Positions 1-10,900 of a stretch of 64,000 nucleotides of DNA are shown in pieces. Numbering within the stretch: the first letter of the stretch is position 1; each line of letters starts with the position of its first letter. The stretch is from Mycobacterium gordonae (GTDB taxonomy: Bacteria > Actinomycetota > Actinomycetes > Mycobacteriales > Mycobacteriaceae). Below the pieces are notes generated by a model. That model was not told where the DNA came from. It did no database searches and saw only the letters and a program-made list of their open reading frames with translations. The stretch lies in assembly GCF_017086405.1 (NCBI RefSeq), contig NZ_CP070973.1:5178739-5242738 (forward strand), in the 5' to 3' direction. The position numbers and the translations under genes were made by a program.

Positions 1-227
1 TTTCGGTGAGTCCGGGCTATCGGCTATTCGCGGACGCGTGAAGGAGATCGGGCATAGCACCTCTGTTGGGCACCCCGGGCTGACCCGACACGCCAGGGTG
101 TAGCGGTGGCTAATACTCCGCATCTCCCGCAGGAAGTGCTCTTCGCGTTGCGGACGGAGAAACTTCCCCGCACTTGTCTGACAATTACCTTCGGGCGCAT
201 TTCACGTCGGTCCGGCGGTCCACACTA
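1..227. other. Left edge, no supported gene
   Basis: No complete gene is visible. One forward frame is open from the window edge to a stop near 118 (about 34 codons). It could be the tail of a gene outside the window, but its composition does not clearly say so. The stretch also holds the region downstream of the minus-strand gene that ends at 228. Confidence 0.3.
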
Positions 228-1868
228 CTAGAAGGCCGCCGGCACTAGTCCCACAAGATCGTTCTCGCCGCACTCTGCGATTACAGCACCCGCGACAGCC
301 TGCAGGCGTCGAATAGCCTCTTGAAACGGACAAATCCTCTCGATGCCGACAGTTTCGGTAGTCCGCGTTTCCGGGTCGATGACGAGCACCGGCTGCGATT
401 CGTCCAAGCCGAAGAATACGAGGCGGTGTTTGAGCCATGTAGTCTTCAGCTCGGAGAGAAATTCTGGGTGCTTCGTCAAGTGAATCGGCACCGGCGTGGA
501 TTTGCCCTGGTGATAATCGCGCAGCGTCCAATTATCCCGGCCGTCGTACAAGAGCAGACGGCCATCAGCGGGCGTGGAAATAGCGTAAAGACCGGAGATT
601 TGATCGATGATCCGCCCCGTCGGATCGATGACAATGAGTCCGGTGTCTGCGCCTGCCCCGTCGGACCGGCCGGCATCGATCCGTGCCAGATAGACGTCGC
701 TGCCCGCTACGAACTCGTACGGCTTCAGCTTCAGCGCTGAGATGGTGACGATGTTTCCGTTGTGCGCGTCGATAATCGACGGGGTTCCTTCGCAGCGGAA
801 GCCCAACTGTCCCGGAATTGCCATGGCACCGGTCGGATGGCTACATGGAGCGCCTTTACGCCATCGGAGTTCGCCGTTCGCGGGCCCCAGGGAATAAACC
901 ATCGTGCGTCTATCGGGTGCTGGCCTGTCGTCATCGACCGCGATGCCCAATCCGTCAACTGACGCGCTCGACGCGATCACCCGACCGCTGTAATGGCGGC
1001 GCCACACCACCGCACCCGAGCTGCCGTCGAGCGCAACAACGGCGGCATCAAAGAAGAGCACCACGATCCCCGTCGTATCGTGCAGATCACGCCGAACCAC
1101 TTCGACGGTCGAAAGTCGATATTCGCCAAAATCCTTTGCGCGCCAGCGCAAGGCCCCGGTCGGGCCGTCGTACGCGGTCACTTCTTCGCTGCTACGGACG
1201 ATGAAGCCGTTACCCGCGGGGAGCACGGTGGATGCCCCGTATTTGTCCAGAAGCGGAAGCCGGTACCGGGCCGGGCCGATCCTATCGGGCAGCGAGGCGG
1301 CCGGCGCAGCGGCGGCGGTGTGCCCGGGATGCCATAGGCGCGCGCGATAATCCTCCAACACATGGTGGATCAGGGCCGAAACGCCGATCAGCACGACCAG
1401 GTATGCACACACCGCCGTTCGCGCGTCGACGTGCCGAAGGAAGGCTGAAAGAACCAGGCCCAAGACCGCGGCTGTCGTGGCCGCTATCATCGCGGCCGCC
1501 ACCATGACGGCGCCTCCGGTTGAGACGGGCACCAACGGAAGCTCAGCGCGGGATCCAAAGCATGCCCTAACGTCCCAGAGGCCCCACGCAGCTGCGGCCA
1601 CGGCGACCACACCGAGGAACTTGGCTAACGCCACCCTGCCCGACCGATGTGTCGCCGCCGCAAGCAACAGCAAGATGAACACCCAGATGGCGACAAATCC
1701 GGCCATGGCAGACGGTCGTGGAGGGCTGTCGCTCGTTACGGCGAACACCGGAGAGACGACCGCGACGCTGACCGCCGCCCACACAGCGCCCACGCCGACG
1801 CTCGTCAGCAACCTGCGCAGGCGCCAGAGCCGCGGCATCACCGGCGTTTCTTCCTCAGAGGTCACCAT
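228..1868 (-). CDS. Membrane protein with C-terminal PQQ-like beta-propeller
   Basis: A 546-residue protein. The first ~180 residues hold about four or five hydrophobic membrane segments. The rest (about 190-546) is soluble and has repeated beta-propeller blades, such as VTAYDGPTGALRWR and VVALDGSSGAVVWRR, the A-x-D-x-x-x-G-x-x-x-W pattern of PQQ/BamB-like repeats. It is the last gene of the minus-strand eccC-eccD-mycP-espI operon, 48 nt after the ATPase gene. A role as a membrane-tethered extracytoplasmic scaffold for the secretion system is inferred from context only. A second, unrelated-looking propeller protein sits at the other end of the locus (34304-35782). Confidence 0.75.
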   Translation of the reverse strand: MVTSEEETPVMPRLWRLRRLLTSVGVGAVWAAVSVAVVSPVFAVTSDSPPRPSAMAGFVAIWVFILLLLAAATHRSGRVALAKFLGVVAVAAAAWGLWDVRACFGSRAELPLVPVSTGGAVMVAAAMIAATTAAVLGLVLSAFLRHVDARTAVCAYLVVLIGVSALIHHVLEDYRARLWHPGHTAAAAPAASLPDRIGPARYRLPLLDKYGASTVLPAGNGFIVRSSEEVTAYDGPTGALRWRAKDFGEYRLSTVEVVRRDLHDTTGIVVLFFDAAVVALDGSSGAVVWRRHYSGRVIASSASVDGLGIAVDDDRPAPDRRTMVYSLGPANGELRWRKGAPCSHPTGAMAIPGQLGFRCEGTPSIIDAHNGNIVTISALKLKPYEFVAGSDVYLARIDAGRSDGAGADTGLIVIDPTGRIIDQISGLYAISTPADGRLLLYDGRDNWTLRDYHQGKSTPVPIHLTKHPEFLSELKTTWLKHRLVFFGLDESQPVLVIDPETRTTETVGIERICPFQEAIRRLQAVAGAVIAECGENDLVGLVPAAF

Positions 1869-1916
1869 GAACCGACACGCCCTACCTTGCGCGTGCGAGG
1901 GACCACCGAACCAGCC

Positions 1917-4900
1917 TCAAGACTGTTCGCGCGGCACCCGCAGCCGCCCGAAGTTCTCCGCCACCGACCCAGCCAGTTCGAGGTAGGCCTGCCTGGTGGC
2001 GGGGTTCAGCCGGCCGAAGTCGACGTCGGCGCCTTCAGCCAGGTGCGGGTCGAACGGAATGAGATGGATGGAACGGCAACGTGATTGGAAGTGTTCGTAC
2101 ACCTTGTCCAGCTTGAGGGCCGCCGAACCCGGGCGTGAAGCACTCAGCACCACATGCGCCTCCCGGACCAGCCCCGAATGTCCGTGCTGCATCAGCCAAT
2201 CCAGGGTGGCCGAGGCGCTGCGCGCGGCGTCGATCGCCGGTGAGCTCACCAGCACGATGGTGTGCGCCAGGTCGAGGACCGCAGACATCGCCGAATGCAT
2301 GATGCCGGTGCCGCAGTCGGTCAGGATGATGTTGTAGTAGTGCCGCAGGATGTCCACCGTGCGCCGGTAATCGTCAGCGCCGAACACTTCGGACACTGCC
2401 GGATCTTGTTCACTGGCAAGAACTTCCAGCCGGCTGGTCGCCATCAGGGTGTGATTGCGAACGTCGGCGTAGCGGTTGATGTTCGGATCCGACAGCAGGT
2501 CACGGACGGTCGATTGCGTCGATGTGTCACCGACGCGCTCCCCCAGGGTGCCGCGGTCCGGGTTTGCATCGACGGCGATCACCCGGTCGTGACGCACCGT
2601 CGCCAGTGCCGAGCCCAGCCCGAACGTGGTGGTGGTCTTTCCGACCCCGCCCTTGATCGAGAGCACGGCGATGCGGAAGTCCCCGACGATCGGCTGCCGG
2701 ATCTCAGCGAGCAGATGATCCTGCTGGCGCTCCTTGCGGGAGGCACCCGGATTGACGTGGCCCCCTGTGGCTTTATGTACCGCGCGACGCCAACCTGACG
2801 GTGGCGCAAAACGATCCGGGTTGGTGATCTCCGCCTCGTCGATGGAGGGCGGGACCCGGAACGGCTGGTAGCCCTGCGGCGGACCTCCGAGGGGTGGTTG
2901 CGGACGGCCCGGCGGCGGCACCGGCTGCGGTGCCCGCGGCGGTTGGGCTGACGCCGCCGGACGTGCTTTCGGCGGAAGTCCCTGACCGGGTGGTGGGCCC
3001 GGCCACCAGGGCGGCGGCGGGAAAGGGCCCGGTGGCGGCGGTGGCGGCCAAGGGGGTCGCCCGCTCGGGCGCGGTCTCTTTCTGGTCTGCACCGGCGGTT
3101 GCGGGCTGGAAGCTGACGGACCGTGTGGTGTTGGCGGCTGGTGTTGTTCGGGCGCCGGCGCGGGCTCATGCTGCGGCACCGGAACGTCCAACACCACTTC
3201 TTCTATCTCCGCTGCCATGGCAGAGCTGGGCGTCTGCCATGGGGGCTGCGCCGGCCGTCGAGGCCCTTTGCTGCGTTGCTCGGCGGCGGGCGCAGCGCCG
3301 GTGCCCTGCTGGGGTAACAGGGATTCGGCCTGGGTAACGACGGCGTCGTCGGCCTGTTCATCCGCGGTTACCGGGTCAGGTGGTGACACGATGTCGGGGT
3401 CGTTGACCGGTGAGTACTCGGGTGCGGCAGCACCGCCGACGAGGTCGGTCGGCAGCCATTGTGTTGGCACGGCATCGTCGGTCGGCGCTTCGTCGCTGAT
3501 GGGCTCGAGGTCCGGCTCGTCGTGGGCCGACGAAACAGCTTCCGCCTCAGCGTCATTGGTACTTTCGGCGGGAGGCCGGTCCGAAGCTGCCGCATCCGCT
3601 GGATCGTCGGTGATGGGTTGAACCTCCGATTCTTGCGGGGCCATCGTAGCCTGTGCCCTCTTGACAGCCATCTGCTCAAGTAAGGCCGCGGCTCTCAACT
3701 CAATCTCGTCCAGTTCGGCAGGTTCGGATTCATCGGCCGGCGTCTCCGACTCGACATCGACCACAACGGGTGGCTCGGGCTCCGGCGGCGGCGGTTCCCA
3801 CAGTCGCTCGGTGGAAACCGGCACGGGTTCGAGTTCCGCGGGTGGCTGCTCGACCCGCTCGGCGTCCACGGGCTCAGCAGCGCTGTCCGACTCCTCCGCC
3901 AACTCGCAAACCCACTCGGGCTCCTCTGAAACCTCAACGGTCGGCTCGGGTTCGGTTGACACCCGTGGTTCCCAAAGCCGCTCGGTAGAAACCGGCACGG
4001 GTTCAAAGGACTCCGCCTCCACCGGCTCAGGAGCACGCTCCGGCTCCACCAACAACTCGGAAAACCACTCGGGCTCAGTCGAATCCTCAACGGCCGGTTC
4101 GAGCTCCGCCGGCAGTTCAGGCTCTTCCGGAAGCTCAACGTCTCGCTCAATATCGAAGTCCGAAACTTCAACCGGCGCAACAGGTTCAACTGAATACTGC
4201 GGGTGCACCGGCCGCTCAGGTCCCGCCACAACATCGGCGGGAGGTTCTGGTTCCTGCACCATGTCAGGATGCTCAGGCTCTGAATCCGCTTGATTGCCAG
4301 CATCGATCGTCGTCGGCGCTTCGACAACCGCCTCGGATTCAGGTTCCCCCGCTACCTCGACAGCGGCCTCGGGTATCACCAGCGACTCGGCGAGCAACGA
4401 ATCGTATTGCCATTCCAGCCGTGTGAGCGCTTCGGGCGCCCACTCCACCGATTCGGGAGATGCTTCGGCATCGGAGTAAAGCTCCGCAGCGGGTGGCGAC
4501 TCGTCTGTATCGGGCAACGGCTCCTCCGCAGCCGGCGACGGCTCCACGGCGGGCGGCGGTTCCGGTTCCTCGACCGGTGATGCGTCGGCAACCTCAGCCA
4601 TCGGCACATCAGGCGCCGGATGCTCCGGCTCCACCGGAAGCTCGGAGACAGGCGCAACCGGCTCGGGCTCCATTTGCTGCAGACGCCGGATGGGGTCGAA
4701 CGGCACGGCGACCCGCTTGGGCCGTGACTCCGGCGAATCATCCGCCGGCGTCGAGGTAGATCCGGGCTCGGCTTCTGGACGATGCCGAACCACCGGAACG
4801 CGCTCCCGCTTTGCCGGTCCCGGGGTGTCCTCGGCGCCGCCTGCCAACCGATCCGCGACTTTTTTGCCTTTGTCAGCCCGACGCTCGTCGGCGTCCTCGC

Positions 4901-5009
4901 GCCGATTGCCGCGGCCAAGCTGAACTCGTCGGCGCTGCTTTTCCCCCGGCAACCAGGGAGGACGCGCGAGCGACCCGCGTTCGTCCTCGTCCGGCGTTTG
5001 CTTCGACAT
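1917..5009 (-). CDS. EspI-like MinD/ParA-family ATPase with long Pro/Glu-rich N-terminus
   Basis: A 1030-residue protein. Residues ~1-60 are basic and start with a PPWLPGEK motif. Residues ~60-600 are a very acidic Glu/Pro/Val low-complexity region, and ~620-740 is proline-rich. The last ~280 residues form a MinD-type P-loop ATPase with the deviant Walker A KGGVGKTTTT near residue 785. This is the architecture of ESX-1 EspI (Rv3876, about 666 aa), but much longer. EspI-type ATPases are ESX accessory proteins, and in M. tuberculosis EspI is linked to shutting ESX-1 down when ATP falls. The start has a good Shine-Dalgarno (AAGGGGGG before the ATG). It lies 88 nt after mycP in the same operon; that gap is AT-rich and could hold a secondary promoter. 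Confidence 0.85.
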   Translation of the reverse strand: MSKQTPDEDERGSLARPPWLPGEKQRRRVQLGRGNRREDADERRADKGKKVADRLAGGAEDTPGPAKRERVPVVRHRPEAEPGSTSTPADDSPESRPKRVAVPFDPIRRLQQMEPEPVAPVSELPVEPEHPAPDVPMAEVADASPVEEPEPPPAVEPSPAAEEPLPDTDESPPAAELYSDAEASPESVEWAPEALTRLEWQYDSLLAESLVIPEAAVEVAGEPESEAVVEAPTTIDAGNQADSEPEHPDMVQEPEPPADVVAGPERPVHPQYSVEPVAPVEVSDFDIERDVELPEEPELPAELEPAVEDSTEPEWFSELLVEPERAPEPVEAESFEPVPVSTERLWEPRVSTEPEPTVEVSEEPEWVCELAEESDSAAEPVDAERVEQPPAELEPVPVSTERLWEPPPPEPEPPVVVDVESETPADESEPAELDEIELRAAALLEQMAVKRAQATMAPQESEVQPITDDPADAAASDRPPAESTNDAEAEAVSSAHDEPDLEPISDEAPTDDAVPTQWLPTDLVGGAAAPEYSPVNDPDIVSPPDPVTADEQADDAVVTQAESLLPQQGTGAAPAAEQRSKGPRRPAQPPWQTPSSAMAAEIEEVVLDVPVPQHEPAPAPEQHQPPTPHGPSASSPQPPVQTRKRPRPSGRPPWPPPPPPGPFPPPPWWPGPPPGQGLPPKARPAASAQPPRAPQPVPPPGRPQPPLGGPPQGYQPFRVPPSIDEAEITNPDRFAPPSGWRRAVHKATGGHVNPGASRKERQQDHLLAEIRQPIVGDFRIAVLSIKGGVGKTTTTFGLGSALATVRHDRVIAVDANPDRGTLGERVGDTSTQSTVRDLLSDPNINRYADVRNHTLMATSRLEVLASEQDPAVSEVFGADDYRRTVDILRHYYNIILTDCGTGIMHSAMSAVLDLAHTIVLVSSPAIDAARSASATLDWLMQHGHSGLVREAHVVLSASRPGSAALKLDKVYEHFQSRCRSIHLIPFDPHLAEGADVDFGRLNPATRQAYLELAGSVAENFGRLRVPREQS
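3793..4014. repeat. Internal 174-nt-spaced duplication in the espI-like gene
   Basis: Two near-identical stretches begin at 3793 and 3967. Both encode PVPVSTERLWEP and neighbouring Glu/Pro-rich sequence. The spacing of 174 nt keeps the frame (58 codons). This shows that the acidic linker has grown by in-frame duplication. Confidence 0.7.
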
Positions 5010-5097
5010 TCTCGTCCCCCCTTCTGAATAGCTGGTTATTCGCCGTATTCAATTCTACGTAGCACTAAACGCATAATTTTCGGTTCGATAAGCGCAA

Positions 5098-6483
5098 TTA
5101 GTTCACCGGACCTGACTCCCGTCGCCGTCTGGCGACCGAGACAGCCCACGCCACGGCGGCCAACGCGACAGCACCAGCCGTAACCCACAACACGATGAGC
5201 CGGGCGCGCTGGCTGCCCGGGTCGGCGTGGGGCCGTCCCGCGATCGGCGTCGCCGCCTCCGGGTTGGGCATCTGGTTCGCCGGCGGCATGCGATAGGTCA
5301 ATGCGGCGACCGGGTCGACGACGCCATAACCGGTCGCTTCGTTCGGGCCGGCCCCCGGCGTGTGGGCGGTGCGCTTGACCAGATCGATCACCTGACCGGC
5401 GTTCAGCTCGGGAAAGCGCGAGCGGATCAGGGCCACCACCCCGGACACGAACGGCGCCGCGAAACTGGTGCCGTTGATCGGCGCCAGACCCTGCTGGCTC
5501 ATCACAGCGTTGATCAGCCCGGGGCCGCCGGAGTCCAGCGAGATGATCCGCTCACCCGGCGCCGCGACGCCCACCCAGGGCCCACGCAGACTGAAGTCGG
5601 CAGGCTCCCCCGACGTCGTCAGCGCACCGACGGTCAGCACGTAGTCGCTGAACCAGGCCGGGCTGGCGATGGTGCGCACCGAATCCCAACCGCTCCTCAG
5701 TGGCATGTTGGGATCGGGCATCGCGTTCTGGATCTTGCACAGGCCCTGGTTGTTGAAGTTGCCGGCCGCGGCCACCACTACCACATTGTGTTCGTAGGCG
5801 AAGCGCACCGCGCGCCCGAGCAGAGCGTCGTCCAGGCCGCCCCCGACCGGACTGCAGGCCACCTCGGACAGGTTGATGACGGTGGCGCCCAGGCTGACCG
5901 CCCGCGTGATGGCATACGCGAGCGTAATGGTGTTGCCGTAGCCGGGCGAGGTGGCGTTAGGGTCGTTGTTCTGGCCGGAGCCGCCCTCTTTGACTCCATA
6001 CACGGTGCTGTTCTGCCGGATCGAAAGGATGGTCGCCTCGGGCGCCACCCCCGCGAAGCCATCGGCGGGACTGGGCGCACCGGCGATGAGTCCGGCCACC
6101 AGGGTTCCGTGGGCGTCGCAGTCCTGCAGCCCGTCGGTGCTGGACACGTAGTCGCCGCCGCCCTCCAACAGCGGCAGCCGCGGGTGCCGGTTGACGCCGG
6201 TGTCGATCACCGCGACCTTCTGCCCGGCGCCGCGGGAGAAGCGCCAGGCGTCGGTGTAGTTGAGCATGACTTCGGCACTGGTCTGCAGGGTGAAGTCGGT
6301 CTGCGGCAGCACCCCGGTCGGTATGCCGCAGATCGCTTTGAGGTCGGTCGGCTCGATGGGTCCGAGCGGCCCGTTGGGCGGCGGCCCGGGTTCCACCACC
6401 GGCGGTCGGATCGCCCAGGCCGGCACCGGGATGGACAAACCCGCAATCATCGCGGCAGCCAACAGCGCTACGAGCCGATTCAT
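5098..6483 (-). CDS. mycP: Mycosin, subtilisin-like protease of the ESX system
   Basis: A 461-residue type VII secretion serine protease. It has an N-terminal signal peptide (hydrophobic core, ending near PAWA at ~24) and a subtilase domain. The triad is Asp94 (VIDTGV), His125 (DAHGT) and Ser340 (NGTSFAAP), and the oxyanion region AAAGNFNN is present. A C-terminal transmembrane helix (about 430-452) ends in an Arg-rich cytoplasmic tail. MycP is an essential, periplasm-facing membrane subunit that stabilises the ESX core. The ATG at 6483 is chosen because it overlaps the eccD stop (ATGA) and directly precedes the signal peptide; an upstream in-frame start would only add 12 unlikely residues. 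Confidence 0.95.
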   Translation of the reverse strand: MNRLVALLAAAMIAGLSIPVPAWAIRPPVVEPGPPPNGPLGPIEPTDLKAICGIPTGVLPQTDFTLQTSAEVMLNYTDAWRFSRGAGQKVAVIDTGVNRHPRLPLLEGGGDYVSSTDGLQDCDAHGTLVAGLIAGAPSPADGFAGVAPEATILSIRQNSTVYGVKEGGSGQNNDPNATSPGYGNTITLAYAITRAVSLGATVINLSEVACSPVGGGLDDALLGRAVRFAYEHNVVVVAAAGNFNNQGLCKIQNAMPDPNMPLRSGWDSVRTIASPAWFSDYVLTVGALTTSGEPADFSLRGPWVGVAAPGERIISLDSGGPGLINAVMSQQGLAPINGTSFAAPFVSGVVALIRSRFPELNAGQVIDLVKRTAHTPGAGPNEATGYGVVDPVAALTYRMPPANQMPNPEAATPIAGRPHADPGSQRARLIVLWVTAGAVALAAVAWAVSVARRRRESGPVN

Positions 6484-7949
6484 CAGAATCCCAGGCGCTG
6501 ATACACACCTACCACCCACAGCGCCAATGGAATCAGCGATCCGACGGCGAGATAGTCAAGGTAGGAGAGGAACGTGACGAGCCGGTGCGGCGCACCGCCG
6601 GCGGGCGTGACGACGCCGGACACCGCGGCAGCCACCGCGACGGCCAAGAGTACGCCGAGCGCTGCCAGCGCCACGGGATCAGGTCCGCTCTGCGCCATCA
6701 CGCAGGTAGTGACCAGGATGACGATGGCAGGCAGCGCCACCGCGCCACGCTCGAACCAGGTGCCGAACGTGCGACCGCGCAACGCCAGCACCGCGGCGAC
6801 CGTCAGCGCGAAGGCGAACGCGGCCCAGTCCACAACAATGCGTTCGCGCAGCAGCGCGGTCACGAAAACCGCTGCAGCCGCAGCCAATCCGGTGAGCAGC
6901 CCGGACCGCGTGATGGCAGCCGATGCAGCCCTGTTCCACACCGCCTCCGCTGTCGGCATCGCCGTACCCGAGTGGCCGTTGTCGCTCGCGGCGGTAGGTT
7001 CGAATGGATTCTCGAAATCCCAGTCCTCACGCTTGGTTTCGACGGTGACGGTCGGCGTCTCGAATCGTCCCAACCGCAATGTCAACCGTCTCACCGACAG
7101 GCAGCCCAGGATCACCACCACCGACGCAGTCCCGAAGACGATGTCGGCACGTGCATGCAGACCTCGGCTCACCAACGCGACGCCGACCAGACCGAACGTC
7201 AACGCACCGGCCAGATACGCCCAGTGCCCGGTCCCGATCACCCGGTCGTACAGGACACACAGCACCATCACCGCTCCGCAGGCACCAGCCAGGCCGAAAT
7301 ACCCGTACCGGCCCAGCAAAGCGAAGGTGATCCCGGCCGTGACCGGGATGGCCGCCCACCCCAACGCGGCGGCCACGTCGTCCAACCGGTACGAGCGGTG
7401 CGCCATCGTGGCACCTCCGACCAGCGCCAGCACCGCCGCGCCGGCCACCCCGACGATCACAGAGAAGTTCACCACGCCGGTCCGGCCGATCAGGCAGTAC
7501 ACGATCGCGACGGCGGCAAGATGAACTCCGACGAAGGCCATCCAGCGCGCGGACACCGAATCCCAGGCGGCGTAGGCCGCCTTGTTCAATCGGCCGACCG
7601 CGTCCACCACGTCGTCGTAGAGGGTGGGCGGCGTCAGCGCCTGTCGCGGCGAAAGACGCAGCAGTTCCCCGCCGGCCACCCCGGCGTCGCGCAACGTCTG
7701 ATCGGGTCGTAGCTCGGCATCCCCGTCAACTCGGCTGAGCACCCAGAATGTGCGTCGTTCGTCTTTCGTCTCCTCGTCGGTGTCGCGGGAACTGACCAGA
7801 CGGGCCACTTCCGGGACGAAGCTTGACACCGGAACGTCAAGGGGCAGAGCGATGTCCAGCTGCGTCCGGCCTCCGAAAACCGACACCCGGATGTGGTCGG
7901 GTGCGGCCGAGACCACGCGGACCCGTCTCAGCTCACTGACGCCGGTCAC
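6483..7949 (-). CDS. eccD: EccD, ESX integral membrane channel subunit (copy 1)
   Basis: A 488-residue EccD. Residues ~8-95 form the cytoplasmic ubiquitin-like domain; about eleven hydrophobic helices follow from ~140 to 485. The GTG start overlaps the eccC stop by 4 nt, and the stop overlaps mycP by 4 nt, so eccC-eccD-mycP are translationally coupled. EccD dimers line the membrane vestibule of the ESX complex and touch EccC. This copy is clearly different from the second eccD at 12062-13549: for example it ends in VVGVYQRLGF, against VRLYAVFRELRL in the other copy. Confidence 0.92.
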   Translation of the reverse strand: MTGVSELRRVRVVSAAPDHIRVSVFGGRTQLDIALPLDVPVSSFVPEVARLVSSRDTDEETKDERRTFWVLSRVDGDAELRPDQTLRDAGVAGGELLRLSPRQALTPPTLYDDVVDAVGRLNKAAYAAWDSVSARWMAFVGVHLAAVAIVYCLIGRTGVVNFSVIVGVAGAAVLALVGGATMAHRSYRLDDVAAALGWAAIPVTAGITFALLGRYGYFGLAGACGAVMVLCVLYDRVIGTGHWAYLAGALTFGLVGVALVSRGLHARADIVFGTASVVVILGCLSVRRLTLRLGRFETPTVTVETKREDWDFENPFEPTAASDNGHSGTAMPTAEAVWNRAASAAITRSGLLTGLAAAAAVFVTALLRERIVVDWAAFAFALTVAAVLALRGRTFGTWFERGAVALPAIVILVTTCVMAQSGPDPVALAALGVLLAVAVAAAVSGVVTPAGGAPHRLVTFLSYLDYLAVGSLIPLALWVVGVYQRLGF

Positions 7950-10900
7950 AAGTCCGCCATTCTGGACAGCTGGATCACGCCGCTTCTGGCGGTGCGGGAG
8001 ATCAGCATTCCGCGGCCCGGAGGCATTTCGGTGGCCTTGTACCCGAACAGCGACCCTTCGTCTTTGGTTCCGCTCATTACCAACGCATTGCAGGACAGAT
8101 CCTTCATCCGGCCGACGAACGGGTCCATCATCGCGCGCCCGGCGCCCCCGATCCGTCGGGCGACCACGACGCGCAGGCCGATATCACGCGCCTGCGGCAG
8201 GAATTCGACCAGCGGGCTCAACGGGCTGCTCATGGATCCGGTCGCCACGAGGTCGTAATCGTCGACCATGACGAAGATGTCCGGACCGGACCACCACGAA
8301 CGCTCTTTGAGCTGCTGCTGGGTGATGTCGCTGGGCGGGATCCGCTTCCGCAACGTCTCGGCGAGAGCGCTCATCAACTCCGTACAGGACTGGGATGCCG
8401 TGGCGTACCCACCCAGATAGTCGTTGGCGACCACACCCAGCATGGAGCGACGGTAGTCGACCAGCACGATCTTGCACTGTTCGGGGGTCGCGTTCTCCAT
8501 CAGGCCGGTGGCGATGTTGCGCAACAGGCCGGTCTTCCCGCACTCCGCTTCACCGAACACCACAAGATGCGGCTGTGCGTCGAAATCCAGCACGACAGGC
8601 ATCAATTCGGCCTCGTTGATGCCGATGGCTAAACGGGCCTTGCCCAGCATTCCGGCCGAACGCGCCACTCGGACCACCGCCGCGCGGTCGACTTTGTGTG
8701 GCAGCATCCGCACCCGCGGCGCTTGGCGTTTGCCGTAGTGCGCGCGCATCGCCTTGACCGCGGCGGCCACCCCGTCCGGCAGGTCCTCGACCCCCGAACT
8801 GGAATCCAAGCGCGGCAGCGCGATCAGGATGTGCAGCCGTTCGTGACTCATGCCGCGGCCGGGCCGGCCGACCGGGATCAGTTCGTTGAACCTGCGTCCC
8901 ACATCGCTGTCCAGCGCGTCACCTAACTTCAGCTCGATGCGGGTGCCGAGCATGTCCTTGACCGCGGCGCGCATCTCCATCCACCGCGTCGCCGAGATCA
9001 CCAGATGTATGCCGTACGAAAGCCCTTGGACAGCAAGCGAGTTGAGGGTCGGCTCCAGGATCTCGAAGTCGCTGCGGATCGAGGCCCAGCCGTCGATCAC
9101 CAGGAAGAGGTCGCCGAATTTGTCCTGACTCAGCGGATCCCGCGCGGCCACCTCTGGTGGCAGGGTCGCCAGGTGCGCTTTGCGCTGCCGGAAGTCGCGC
9201 ATCGATTCGATGCCCAGATCGCGGAAGCGCACCTCCCGGGCCCGCAGCACCCCGGCCACCTCCGCCACGGTGCGCCGGATCCCGTCGGCGTCCATCCGGC
9301 CGGCGACGCCGCCGACGTGCGGCAGGTTGACCAGGCTCGCCAGCGTGCCGCCACCGAAATCCAAGCAGAAGAACTGCACCTGCTCGGGAGTGTGGGTGGC
9401 CGCGGCCGACATGATCAGGGTGCGCAACGCGGTCGACTTGCCCGACTGCGGCCCGCCCACCACCGCCACGTTGCCCTGCGCGCCGGACAGGTCCACCATC
9501 AACACGTCGCGACGCTGATCGTAGGGCCGGTCCACCACACCCATCGGTAGCCACAACCGCCCGTCAAGATTCTCCGGTGCAGACCAATCCGCATCCGCCA
9601 GAAGCTGATTCACCGCGGGACTCTCGTCCAGCGGCGGTAACCACACCTCGTGGGCCGGGCGCCCGTGACCCCGTAGCCGCGACACCACGACGTCGAGCAG
9701 AGTGGTCCGAACCGGAGAGGTCGAAACGCTGGGAGCGTCGTGTTCGATCGCCGGGGCTGCCGGCGTCGCATCCTTCTTGACCGGTGTCGCCGTGAATAGT
9801 TTCGGCGCCAGCGCGCCGAGTTGCCTGCCGCGGCCGGTTTGCGCGCGGCGCGGCCGGACGTACTCGCCGGAAACGTAGCAGGTGTTGAACCGAACCGGTT
9901 CGGAGGCATCGCATTTCAAGAACGCCGAGCCCGGAACGCTGGGCAGGTGGTAGGCATCCGGCGCACCGAGCACGCTGCGCGACTCCCCGGCCGAAAACGT
10001 CTTGAGCGCGATCCGGTAGGACAGGTGGGAATCCAACCCGCGCAGCTTGCCTTCCTCGAGCCGCTGGGAGGCCAGCAGCAAATGCACATGCAGCGACCGG
10101 CCCAGCCGGCCGATCATCACGAACAACTCCGCGAAATCCGGTTTCTGCGAGAGCAGTTCGGAGAACTCGTCGACGATCACGAACAGCGCCGGCAGCGGAT
10201 CGAGTTCCGCGCCGTTGGCCCGGGCTCGCTCGTATTCGTTGACGTTGGGAAAATTGCCGGCCGATCGCAACAGCTCCTGGCGGCGGTTCAGCTCACCGGC
10301 CAGCGCGTCGCGCATGCGGTCGACCAGGATCAGCTCGTCCTCGAGGTTGGTGATGATCGCCGCGATGTGCGGCACCCCTTCCAGCCCGAGAAACGTCGCG
10401 CCACCTTTGAAGTCGACCAGCACCATGTTCAGCACCTCGGGTGAGTGCGAGGTGACCATCGACAACACCAGCGTGCGCAGAAACTCTGACTTGCCCGAAC
10501 CGGTGGCGCCAATGCACAGCCCGTGCGGTCCCATGCCGGACTCGGCGGACTCCTTGATGTCCAGCTCCAGCGGCTGGCCGTTGGGGGTGTATCCGATCGG
10601 CACGCGTAACCGTTCGCGGGGCGAACGTTTCCGCCAGACCTGCTCGGGAACGATCTCGGCGGCGTCGGGAATCTTCAGCAGGGCCATCAGGCCCGGGTCG
10701 GTGGCGCGTGCGTCGGCCTCCAGGTTCACGATGTGGGCGGCACTGGCCAGCCGGTAACGGCCGATGCGGCGGGCCGTCGCCTCGGCTTCGGCGACGGTGA
10801 TCGTATCCGGCGTGGCGAAGCGTTCGACGCCGACCGCGGTCCGCGCACCGACGTCGTCGCCTTCCACCACGAGTTGCAGTCCGCGTCGGTTGGCCGGAGC

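Noticed and set aside
5227..6501. Long open frame (424 codons) opposite mycP
   Set aside because: His/Arg/Gly-rich shadow of a well-supported subtilase gene; no ribosome site or recognisable domain.
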